DNA of 64,000 nucleotides from Burkholderiales bacterium (GTDB lineage Bacteria; Pseudomonadota; Gammaproteobacteria; Burkholderiales; Burkholderiaceae_C): the NCBI GenBank assembly GCA_028868825.1, contig JAGWTU010000008.1, forward strand, positions 62,001 through 126,000, read 5' to 3'. Shown piece by piece: positions 22,079 through 29,486 of the stretch. The number at the start of each line of letters is the position of its first letter. Positions within the stretch are counted from its first letter, which is position 1. Both the position numbers and the translations under genes were made by a program. The notes beneath the pieces were generated by a model. The model had not been told where the DNA came from. It was given only the letters and a program-made list of their open reading frames with translations, and did no database searches.

Positions 22079-22990
22079 TCAGGCCGCGGGCTTGACCGCC
22101 TGCAGATAGGCGATCGGGTCCTCCGATAGACCCTGACCCGAGTCGATCGTCGGTCGCAGCACCTGCTCGAGCAGCATGCGCTCGTCGGCGTCGAACTCGC
22201 GCTCGAAGAGTTCGCCCAGGGACGGCGCCCAGGGATGCGGCGCGACGCCGAGGAAGACCTGCCAGTTCGGCACCTTGCTCGGCCGCACGTCGATATGCAG
22301 TTCGAGGTGCAGCGGGGCGAAGCCGGCGCGCTGCGCCAGCCGCAGCAGATCGCGTTCGTCGTGGCCGGCGAGCGGGCTCGCGGCGATGGCCTCGTCGGTG
22401 GCGGGAAACTGCGCCGATTTCCAGCGCAGCATCAGCTCCATGAAGCGGTCGCGAGCGCCCGGCGGCTGCGCTTCGACGAGGCGGCGCAGCGCCGCCGCCT
22501 TGAGCGCCTCGCCGCGCAGGATGGGCTCGGCGATCGAGAGCCTTCCGCCCGGCTTGAGCACGCGCCAGGCCTCGCGCATGGCCGCCGCCTTGTCGCCGAC
22601 ATAGGCCAGCACCGCGCGCATCGTCAGCGCGTCGACCGAGGCGTCGGCGATGCCGTCGAGCCGCTCGGCCGAATCGGCGAGGAAGCGGCAGCGATCGAGC
22701 ACGCCGCGCTCGCGCGCCTGTTCGCGGGCGTGGTCGAGCAGCGGCTGCGAGATGTCGGTGACGATCGCGGCCAGCGTCGGCCCGACGCGCTCGAAGGCGC
22801 GCCAGACGACGACGCCCTCGCCGCTGCCGACATCGGCCAGCGTCATGCCCGGCGCCAGGCGCGCGCCGTCGATGACGCGCTCGGCGATGGCCGCGACCTC
22901 GGCCTGCACCTGGCGTCGGTAATCGGCATCGCCGGCCTGGCGGCGCCGCAGCAGCCAGTCGGACCAGAGGTCGGAATCGGTCGGCGCCAT
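22079..22990 (-). CDS. Class I SAM-dependent methyltransferase
   Basis: A 303-residue protein with a Rossmann-type SAM-binding core: motif I TLADVGSGEGVVVW (about 49-62), an acidic loop VTDISQPLL (about 77-85), VDALTMRAVLAYV and the post-core LKPGGRLSIAEPI (about 145-157). The C-terminal 130 residues (WKSAQFPATDEAIAASPLAGHDE and IDVRPSKVPNWQVFLG) are family-specific and I cannot name the substrate. The start is ATG at 22990 with a GGGAGC Shine-Dalgarno. It lies 43 bp downstream of the Ser/Thr kinase gene on the same strand and may share its transcript. Confidence 0.85.
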   Translation of the reverse strand: MAPTDSDLWSDWLLRRRQAGDADYRRQVQAEVAAIAERVIDGARLAPGMTLADVGSGEGVVVWRAFERVGPTLAAIVTDISQPLLDHAREQARERGVLDRCRFLADSAERLDGIADASVDALTMRAVLAYVGDKAAAMREAWRVLKPGGRLSIAEPILRGEALKAAALRRLVEAQPPGARDRFMELMLRWKSAQFPATDEAIAASPLAGHDERDLLRLAQRAGFAPLHLELHIDVRPSKVPNWQVFLGVAPHPWAPSLGELFEREFDADERMLLEQVLRPTIDSGQGLSEDPIAYLQAVKPAA

Positions 22991-23033
22991 CGCGAGGCTC
23001 CCTGTCTTTTCAGCGGAAGGTTCAGAGGAAGAT

Positions 23034-25856
23034 TCAGAGGAAGGCGCCACCCAGCGACGCGAGGCCGCTGCCGGCAGGCCAAGGCCCGGGGCGCGCCTGA
23101 GCCCGCGCCAGGCGGTCGAGCGCTGCACGCACCGGCGCGGCATTGTCGCTGCCGGCGGCCAGGCGCTCGCGCAGATAGGCCGCGACCTCGTCGAGCGGCT
23201 GCCCGGCAGGCAGATGCGGCGGGCGGTGCGTCGCCGCCTCGGCCAGCGCGGCGGCGGCGCCGGGGTCGCGCATCAGCACCAGCGTGTACGCGAGGTCGAG
23301 CCGGGCGGCCCAGATCCAGCTCAGCGTGCCGTCGCTCGCTGGCGGGAAGTCGGCGATGCGCTGCGCCAGGTGGCGGCGGCTGGACACCAGATCGCCGCGC
23401 AGCCGCGCGAGTTCGCCCGCGGCACGTTCGAATTCGCCGAAGCGCGTCTTCTGCCCGCGATCCGCGTCGCTCAGCCCGGCCAGGCCGGCCGCAGCGCTGG
23501 CCGCGTCATCGCGCACCAGCGCCGCTTCGGCCAGCGCGATCAGCGCCGAGCGCCGCCCCGGCAGTTGCCGCGCGCCGGTCGCGAGCAGCGAGGCCATCTC
23601 GGCGCGCAGCGCGGCGCGCGGCTCCGGGCGGCTCCACTGCCGTGCGAGCGCCAGCTGCAGCTGCGCGCGCGCGATCGCCATCGTGGCGTCGCCCGTGCGG
23701 CCCTGGTCCCGGCCCAGCCGCAGCAGCGCTTCGAGCTCGGTCGCCGCGAGGTCGTGGCGACCGAGCTGCGACTCGTACGTCGCCAGCATCTGATACTGCA
23801 GGTCGGTCATCAGCGTGCCGGGGCCGAACAGGCGGTCGAGATCGACGACGAGCTGCCGGCTGCGCGCCTCGACGTCGCGATACTCGCCGAGGCGGATCTG
23901 GCACTCGAGGCGGTTGCGCCGCATCATCAGCAGCTGGCGCGCGATCTCGGGCTCGGTGCGATTCCAGTAGCGCTCGGACTGCCGGAGCATGTCGCAGGCC
24001 TCGTGGATGCGACCCTCCATCGAACGCAGCGTGGCGACGCTGTTCTGATAGTCGAGCTGCGCCTGGACATCGTCGGGTCGCAGGCGTTCGTTCAGGCGTC
24101 CGTATTCGGCCTCGGCGCGGTCGGCGTCGGCAAAGCGCATCGCCAGCGCGTAGGCGTTGGCGATCACGGCCTCGTAGTTGCGCAGCTCCTCGCCGTCGCC
24201 GAACGCCTTGCGCATCGGCTGCTCCAGCGGCTCGAGGATCGCGATCGCAGCGGCCGCATCGTGGGTCGTCTGGTCGATCTGGCCCAGGTTCATCGCCGCC
24301 AGCAAGGCCGATGGCGAATCCGACCCGCCCTGCGCGGTCGCCAACGCCAGCCATTGGCGGCCTATCTTCCTCGCCGTATCGAAGCGGTTGAGCGCCAGAT
24401 AGGTCTCGGTCAGCACCTGCATCAGGCGCAGCCGCGTCGCCGGGTCGTCGCGGAACTTCTGCGGCAGCTCGGCGGCGCTGCGGTCGAGCAGTTCGAGCAC
24501 GGTCGGCCAATGGCCGCCATGCGCCTCGGGCCCGGCCGAGGCCAGCAGGTCGGTCATGTAGGTGGTGACGGCATTCGACTGGTGTGCGGCGCGATCGGCG
24601 CGCAGCCATTGCCAGCGGCTGATCCCCAGGCCGACGCTGAGCGCCAGCGTCACCAGCGCCGCCGCCGCGGCAGGCCAGGCGTTGCGGCGCAGCCAGAGGC
24701 GGCCGCGGTGGCGCCAGTCGTCGCGGCGCACGCTCACCGGCTCGCTCGCGAGCCAGCGCTGCAGGTCGTCGATGAGCGCGCGGGCGCTGCCGTAGCGCTG
24801 CGCCGGGTCCTTGCGCAGCGCTTTCGCGGCGATCGCCTCGAGGTCGCCGCGCGCTTTCGCGAAATCGACCGGGCGGCCCGGCCCGGTGGGTTCGATCTCG
24901 CCGAGTTCGGTCAGGCGCCGCGGTTCGTCGTGCAGCACGGCCCGCTCCGAGGCCTGCCGCGTCGAGCGCCGGGCGCCGAAGGGCAGGCAGCCGCTGATCA
25001 GCTCGTAGAGCATGACGCCGAGCGAGAACACGTCGGCGGCGGTGCCGATGGGCTCGCCCGAGATCTGCTCCGGCGCCGCGTAGCCGGGCGTCAGCGCGCG
25101 CCCCGTCAGCCGCGTCAGCTCGCCATCGCCGGCGGCGCCCTCGTCGCCCTCGGCGAGCAGCCCGGCGATGCCGAAATCGAGCAGTTTGGCCTCGCCCGCC
25201 TCGGTGACGAGCACGTTCGCGGGCTTGAGGTCGCGGTGGACGATGAGCCGCGCATGGGCGTAATCGACAGCCTCGGCGATGCGCATCAGCAGCCGCACGC
25301 GCGCGGCCAGCGGCAGTTCGTGCAGCCGCACATGGTCGTCGAGCGTGCGCCCCTCGACGAGTTCGAGGACGAGGTAGGCGCGGCCCTGGTCGATGCCGGC
25401 GTCGAGCAGCCGCGCGATCGCCGGGTGGTTCAGCCGCGCCAGCAGCGCGCGCTCGCGGTCGAAGCGCGCGCGCAGCATCTCGAGAGCGAGGTCGCTGCGC
25501 AGCAGCTTGATCGCCGCCTGGGCGTCGTAGAGGCCGTCGGCGCGCAGCGCGCGCCAGACCTCGCCCATGCCACCCTGACCGATCTTCTCGCGCAGCTCCC
25601 AGGCGCCCAGGCGCAGCCCGCGCAGGTCCTCGGCTGCGACGGCGGGGCCGAGCGCGGCTGCGAAAAGGCCGCCGGTGCGCGCGATCGTCGGCGCCGTCGT
25701 CTGCTGCGCCGCCGCCAGCGCGCGTTCGACGCGCGCGGCCGCCGCGGGTTCGCGCCGCGCCAGCGCCGCGAGCCAGGCCGCGCGCTCGTCGCCTTCGAGT
25801 GCAAGCGCCTCGTCCAGCAGGGCCGAGAGCTGCTGCCAGGCGTCGCGGTCGATCAT
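23034..25856 (-). CDS. Membrane Ser/Thr protein kinase with TPR-like sensor
   Basis: A 940-residue Hanks-type kinase. An N-terminal helical extension (1-80) precedes the kinase domain (about 86-350): P-loop IGQGGMGEVW (92-101), the catalytic Lys in AAIKLL, HRDLKPANVL, DFGIAGLL and GYAAPEQISGEPIGTAADVFSLGVMLYEL. All catalytic residues are present. One TM helix lies near 390-410 (WPAAAAALVTLALSVGLGI). The remaining 530 residues are all-helical with TPR-like spacing and would be extracytoplasmic. It resembles PknB/Pkn-type kinases with TPR C-termini. No phosphatase or FHA gene is adjacent; TPM and LemA genes lie upstream on the same strand. Confidence 0.93.
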   Translation of the reverse strand: MIDRDAWQQLSALLDEALALEGDERAAWLAALARREPAAAARVERALAAAQQTTAPTIARTGGLFAAALGPAVAAEDLRGLRLGAWELREKIGQGGMGEVWRALRADGLYDAQAAIKLLRSDLALEMLRARFDRERALLARLNHPAIARLLDAGIDQGRAYLVLELVEGRTLDDHVRLHELPLAARVRLLMRIAEAVDYAHARLIVHRDLKPANVLVTEAGEAKLLDFGIAGLLAEGDEGAAGDGELTRLTGRALTPGYAAPEQISGEPIGTAADVFSLGVMLYELISGCLPFGARRSTRQASERAVLHDEPRRLTELGEIEPTGPGRPVDFAKARGDLEAIAAKALRKDPAQRYGSARALIDDLQRWLASEPVSVRRDDWRHRGRLWLRRNAWPAAAAALVTLALSVGLGISRWQWLRADRAAHQSNAVTTYMTDLLASAGPEAHGGHWPTVLELLDRSAAELPQKFRDDPATRLRLMQVLTETYLALNRFDTARKIGRQWLALATAQGGSDSPSALLAAMNLGQIDQTTHDAAAAIAILEPLEQPMRKAFGDGEELRNYEAVIANAYALAMRFADADRAEAEYGRLNERLRPDDVQAQLDYQNSVATLRSMEGRIHEACDMLRQSERYWNRTEPEIARQLLMMRRNRLECQIRLGEYRDVEARSRQLVVDLDRLFGPGTLMTDLQYQMLATYESQLGRHDLAATELEALLRLGRDQGRTGDATMAIARAQLQLALARQWSRPEPRAALRAEMASLLATGARQLPGRRSALIALAEAALVRDDAASAAAGLAGLSDADRGQKTRFGEFERAAGELARLRGDLVSSRRHLAQRIADFPPASDGTLSWIWAARLDLAYTLVLMRDPGAAAALAEAATHRPPHLPAGQPLDEVAAYLRERLAAGSDNAAPVRAALDRLARAQARPGPWPAGSGLASLGGAFL

Positions 25857-25905
25857 CGCTGCCCCTCGCCCGTTCGTTCCCCCGCCCGTGCGCCAGGCCT
25901 GCGGC

Positions 25906-26412
25906 TCACAGGACGGTGACGTCGTCGCTCAGCTCGTTCGGGTTCGCGGCTCCCGGCGCGAGCGGGAAATGGCGGACCAGCAGTTCATCGACGGCGGCGA
26001 TGGCATCGTTCAGGCCTGCCTCGAAGCGGTGCGAGCGGAAGGCCTCGCTCATGCCGGCGAGCAGCCGCGGCCAGGTCTGGGCGTCGACCCGGCGCGCCAG
26101 ACCGCGGTCGGCGACGATCTCGATCGCGTGCTCGGCCAGCAGCAGGTAGATGAGGACGCCGTTGCGATGGTCGGTGTCCCAGATGCGCAGCTTGCCGAAC
26201 AGCGCCACCGCGCGTTCGCGCGCCGTCGCGTGGCGCCACAGGTAGGACAGCGGCAGGCCGGCCTCGACGCAGACGCGGATCTCGCCGCTGTGGTGCTGCT
26301 CGCTCGCGGCGATGCGCTCCTTCAGCCGCGCCATCGCGGCGGCGTCGAGCGCGCGCCGCACATCGGCCTCGTCATGCCAGCGGTGGCGGGCGATGCGGGT
26401 CAGTCGTCCCAT
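25906..26412 (-). CDS. TPM-domain protein (short)
   Basis: A 168-residue protein with a TPM fold (about 20-150). Motifs include the helical MARLKERIAASEQHHSGEIRVCVEAGL and the strand/helix HRNGVLIYLLLAEHAIEIVADRGLARRV, the latter being diagnostic for the family. There is no signal peptide, unlike the gene before it. TPM proteins act at the membrane or thylakoid in photosystem repair or envelope functions; some have phosphatase activity. The start is taken as ATG at 26412 because TGATG overlaps the stop of the upstream TPM gene; an ATG at 26418 is two codons longer. Confidence 0.88.
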   Translation of the reverse strand: MGRLTRIARHRWHDEADVRRALDAAAMARLKERIAASEQHHSGEIRVCVEAGLPLSYLWRHATARERAVALFGKLRIWDTDHRNGVLIYLLLAEHAIEIVADRGLARRVDAQTWPRLLAGMSEAFRSHRFEAGLNDAIAAVDELLVRHFPLAPGAANPNELSDDVTVL

Positions 26413-27299
26413 CACCATCTCCCCGAGGCGCCGCCGCCGCCGAAATCGCCGCCGCCGCCCGACGAGAAGCCGCCACCGCCGCCCCCACCGCCGAAGCCGC
26501 CGCCGCCACCGCCGCCGAAGCCGCCGATGTAGGGCCCGCCGCGCAGCATCGAGCCGACGCCCATCACGCCGACCATCACGAGGGCGACGACGCCGGCGCC
26601 GATGCCGATGAGCAGGCTGGCACTGAGCAGCCAGCCGAGCCAGCCGGCGCCGACCGCGGTCAGCAGCGAGCCGAAGCGGCGGCCGAGCAGGCGACTCAGC
26701 AGACCGCCGATCACCGGCACGCCGACGAAGAAGAACATCAGCAGCTGGTCGATCGGCACACCGCCGCCACCCGTGCGCGCCGAGCCGCCGCCGCGCGGCT
26801 GCGGCAGCGGCAGGTTCTCGCCGCGGATGCGCGCCATCAGCTGGTCGACGCCGGCGTTGAGCCCGCCGGCAAAGTCGCCGCTGCGGAAGGCCGGGACGAT
26901 GGCGCGGTCGATGATCTGGCGCGCCGCGAGGTCGGGCACGGCGCCTTCGAGCGCCTTCGCGACCTCGATGCGGATCTCGTGCGTGTCCTTGGCGACGACG
27001 ACGAGCAGGCCGTCGCCGACGGCGCGGCGGCCGATCTTCCACTGGTCGGCGACGCGCTGCGCATACGCCGCGATGTCCTCGGGCGCCGGCGTGGCGATGA
27101 TGAGGACGACGATCTGCGGCCCCGACTGGGACTCGAAGGCGGCGAGCTTGGACTCGAGCGCGGCCTTCTGGCCTTCGTCGAGCGTGGCCGTGCGGTCGAT
27201 CACGCGGCCCGACAGCGGCGGCACCGGCTGCACGTCCTGCGCCCGCGCCGTGCCCAGCAGCACGCAGGCCAGGAACAGGACGCGCAGCAGCAGCGTCAT
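26412..27299 (-). CDS. TPM-domain membrane protein with Gly-rich tail (YgcG-like)
   Basis: A 295-residue protein. A signal peptide (1-20, ending TARAQD) is followed by a TPM domain (about 28-155: RVIDRTATLDEGQKAALESKLAAFE; PQIVVLIIATPAPEDIAAYA; GDGLLVVVAKDTHEIRIEV), two TM segments (about 185-240) and a C-terminal run of about 35 residues of almost only Gly, Ser and Phe. This is the layout of YgcG-like proteins, normally found next to LemA. It is 13 bp from lemA and overlaps the second TPM gene by TGATG, so the three form an operon. Confidence 0.92.
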   Translation of the reverse strand: MTLLLRVLFLACVLLGTARAQDVQPVPPLSGRVIDRTATLDEGQKAALESKLAAFESQSGPQIVVLIIATPAPEDIAAYAQRVADQWKIGRRAVGDGLLVVVAKDTHEIRIEVAKALEGAVPDLAARQIIDRAIVPAFRSGDFAGGLNAGVDQLMARIRGENLPLPQPRGGGSARTGGGGVPIDQLLMFFFVGVPVIGGLLSRLLGRRFGSLLTAVGAGWLGWLLSASLLIGIGAGVVALVMVGVMGVGSMLRGGPYIGGFGGGGGGGFGGGGGGGGFSSGGGGDFGGGGASGRW

Positions 27300-27312
27300 C
27301 GTCGCTTGCCGC

Positions 27313-27954
27313 TCAATGCGATGCGGCCGGGGCGGGCGCCGCCGGCTGGCCGAAGTCGACCTTCGGCGGCGTCTTGATCGCGGCCTCGTTGTCGACCGTG
27401 AAGCCGGGCTTGACGGCGTAGCTGAAGATCATCGCCGTCAGGTTGGTCGGGAAGCTGCGCGCCAGCACGTTGTAGTCCTGCACCGCCTTGATGTAGCGGT
27501 TGCGGGCGACGGTGATGCGGTTCTCGGTGCCCTCGAGCTCGACGCGCAGGTCCTGGAAGGCCTGGTTGGCCTTCAGGCTCGGGTACTGCTCGCTGACCAC
27601 CATGAGCCGGCTCAGCGCACCGGTGAGCTGGCTCTGCGCAGCCGTGAATTTGGCGAAGGCCGCGGGGTCGTTGACGAGCTCGGGCGTGGCCTGGATCGAG
27701 GTCGCCTTGGCGCGCGCCTCGATGACCTGGGTCAGCGTCGATTGCTCGAAATTCGCCTCGCCCTTGACCGTGGCGACGATGTTGGGAATCAGGTCGGAAC
27801 GGCGCTGGTACTGGTTCAGCACTTCGGCCCAGGCCGATTTCGTCTGCTCGTCCAGGCGCTGGAAGTCGTTGTAGCCGCAGCCGCCCAGCAGCATGGCCAG
27901 GCCCGCGATGCTCAGCCATGCGCCGCAGCGCTTGATCAGGGTCGGGATCGTCAT
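27313..27954 (-). CDS. lemA: LemA family lipoprotein
   Basis: A 213-residue LemA protein. The N-terminus has a signal peptide with lipobox LLGGC (Cys near 26), then the conserved YNDFQRLDEQTKSAWAEVLNQYQRRSDLIPNIVATVKG segment (positions about 28-65), ASRLMVV-like helices with SEQYPSLKANQAFQDLRVELEGTENRI (about 115-145) and ARNRYIKAVQDYN. The family forms a helical bundle of uncertain role in envelope stress. It heads the lemA-TPM-TPM operon, with the Ser/Thr kinase 50 bp beyond the last TPM gene. The divergent neighbour is hemE. Confidence 0.95.
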   Translation of the reverse strand: MTIPTLIKRCGAWLSIAGLAMLLGGCGYNDFQRLDEQTKSAWAEVLNQYQRRSDLIPNIVATVKGEANFEQSTLTQVIEARAKATSIQATPELVNDPAAFAKFTAAQSQLTGALSRLMVVSEQYPSLKANQAFQDLRVELEGTENRITVARNRYIKAVQDYNVLARSFPTNLTAMIFSYAVKPGFTVDNEAAIKTPPKVDFGQPAAPAPAASH

Positions 27955-28038
27955 GGACTAACTCCGGTGTGGATGGCGGGATGCTAATGCAGCCAGGAGT
28001 CAGACTTGCGACCGCTGGCGGTGGCGATAATCGCGCCT

Positions 28039-29133
28039 ATGTCGACCCCCCTGCAAAACGATAGCTTCCTGCGCGCCTGCCTGCGCCAGAGCACCCCCCG
28101 CACGCCCATCTGGCTGATGCGCCAGGCCGGCCGCTACCTGCCCGAGTACCGCGCCACGCGCACGCGGGCCGGCAACAGCTTCATGGGCCTGGCGACGAAC
28201 CCGCAGTACGCGACCGAGGTCACGCTGCAGCCGCTCGAGCGCTACGACCTCGACGCCGCGATTCTGTTCTCCGACATCCTCACCGTGCCCGACGCGATGG
28301 GGCTGGGCCTGAGCTTCGGCGCCGGCGAGGGCCCGCGCTTCGCGCATCCGCTGCGCGACGAGGCCGCCGTCGCCGCGCTGCGCGCGCCCGACCTCGAGAG
28401 CCTGCGCTACGTCTTCGACGCCGTGAGTTCGATCCGGCGCGCCCTCAACGGGCGCGTGCCGCTGATCGGCTTCTCGGGCAGCCCCTGGACGCTCGCCAGC
28501 TACATGGTCGAGGGCGCGGGGTCCGACGACTACCGGCTCGTCAAGACGATGCTCTACAGCCGGCCCGACCTGATGCATCGCATCCTCGAGGTCAACGCCG
28601 AGGCCGTGGCCGCCTACCTCAACGCCCAGGTCGATGCCGGCGCGCAGGCGCTGATGATCTTCGACAGCTGGGGCGGCGTGCTCGCCGACGGCGTGTTCCA
28701 GCGCTTCAGCCTCGACTACACGCGGCGTGTCGTCGCCGCGCTCAAGCGCGAGTCCGAGGGCCGGCGCGTGCCGGTGATCGTCTTCACCAAGGGTGGCGGC
28801 GCCTGGCTCGACGAGATCGCCGGCATCGGTGCCGATGTCGTCGGCGTCGACTGGACGGTGAATCTCGGCGCGGCGCGCCGCGCCGTCGGCGACCGGGTCG
28901 CGCTGCAGGGCAATCTCGACCCCTCGGTGCTGTTCGCGCCGCCCGAGGTCGTGGCGCGCGAAGGCGTGGCCGTGCTCGACGCTTTCGGGGCGCCGCAGCG
29001 TGCCGACGGCGGCTGGGACGGACATGTCTTCAACCTCGGACACGGCATCAGCCAGCACACGCCGCCCGACCATGTGACGGCTCTCGTCGAGGCCGTGCAC
29101 CGGCATTCCGTCGCCCAGCGCAGCCGCACCTGA
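28039..29133 (+). CDS. hemE: Uroporphyrinogen decarboxylase
   Basis: A 364-residue TIM-barrel enzyme that removes four acetate carboxyls from uroporphyrinogen III to give coproporphyrinogen III in haem synthesis. The [18 protein letters not shown] signature (about 22-40), [13 protein letters not shown] with the catalytic Asp (about 77-89), [16 protein letters not shown] (about 146-161) and the late QGNLDPSVL and [15 protein letters not shown] (about 335-350) are all intact. ATG at 28039 has no Shine-Dalgarno and lies 7 nt after GATAAT (28026-28031), so the mRNA may be leaderless. It precedes an unusual 353-bp gap before priA. Confidence 0.97.
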   Translation: MSTPLQNDSFLRACLRQSTPRTPIWLMRQAGRYLPEYRATRTRAGNSFMGLATNPQYATEVTLQPLERYDLDAAILFSDILTVPDAMGLGLSFGAGEGPRFAHPLRDEAAVAALRAPDLESLRYVFDAVSSIRRALNGRVPLIGFSGSPWTLASYMVEGAGSDDYRLVKTMLYSRPDLMHRILEVNAEAVAAYLNAQVDAGAQALMIFDSWGGVLADGVFQRFSLDYTRRVVAALKRESEGRRVPVIVFTKGGGAWLDEIAGIGADVVGVDWTVNLGAARRAVGDRVALQGNLDPSVLFAPPEVVAREGVAVLDAFGAPQRADGGWDGHVFNLGHGISQHTPPDHVTALVEAVHRHSVAQRSRT

Positions 29134-29245
29134 AGCCCTTGCGCCGCGGGTCGCGACGGAACCGGTGAGTGAGTGCTCAGGGCTTGACTTATCCCCAAAA
29201 ACGGTGACGCGCCGCAGCACCGGGACGAGAGTGAGGAGTCCCCGT

Positions 29246-29310
29246 CGAAAAGCGCCGGTTTTCGTGCTAAGCCATTGATTTTCAAGATGTCTTGAAACTG
29301 CCACGAAAAC
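29246..29310 (+). repeat. Nested and competing inverted repeats
   Basis: Outer arms GTTTTCGTG (29258-29266) and CACGAAAAC (29302-29310) pair over 9 bp. Inside them is a perfect 18-bp palindrome, TTTCAAGATGTCTTGAAA (29280-29297). The left outer arm can instead pair with an upstream CGAAAA (29246-29251) through TTTTCG (29259-29264). Two exclusive hairpins sharing one strand resemble an attenuator or a small structured RNA. Confidence 0.55.
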
Positions 29311-29377
29311 AGGCAAGGTCAGCCGGGGTACGCAAAATCAAGCACTTGGCGCGCGTCGACGCAGCTTTTGCACAAAG

Positions 29378-29386
29378 TTATCCACA
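29378..29386 (+). promoter_or_regulatory. DnaA box
   Basis: TTATCCACA matches the strong DnaA-box consensus exactly. It lies 100 bp upstream of priA. There is no dnaA, dnaN or box cluster here, so it is more likely a regulatory or titration site than an origin. Confidence 0.5.
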
Positions 29387-29486
29387 AGTTTCGTGGGCAA
29401 CTTGAAAAGTCCTTTCCAATCATGCACTTGTCGCCGTTCCTTGAAGTGCAACCTAGCTTTCGGGCGCAAGCTCGATCGGGTTCGGG

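Larger units (their letters stand above)
29134..29486. other. hemE-priA intergenic region, structured and lower in GC
   Basis: This 353-bp gap has clearly lower GC than its surroundings and no coding frame with recognisable features. It holds several inverted repeats (29246-29310), a perfect DnaA box (29378-29386), a one-mismatch DnaA-like box (TTATCCCCA, 29189-29197), and three copies of CTTGAA (29291, 29401, 29440). It must include the hemE 3' end and probably the priA promoter; I cannot assign a clear sigma-70 promoter. Confidence 0.6.

Noticed and set aside
26420-26530. Short CCGCCG repeats suggesting a repeat locus
   Set aside because: They encode the Gly-rich tail of the YgcG-like protein; in-frame and typical of that family.
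29134-29486. Chromosomal replication origin
   Set aside because: Only one perfect DnaA box and one near match, no dnaA/dnaN/gyrB/rpmH context and no box cluster. Treated as a regulatory region instead.
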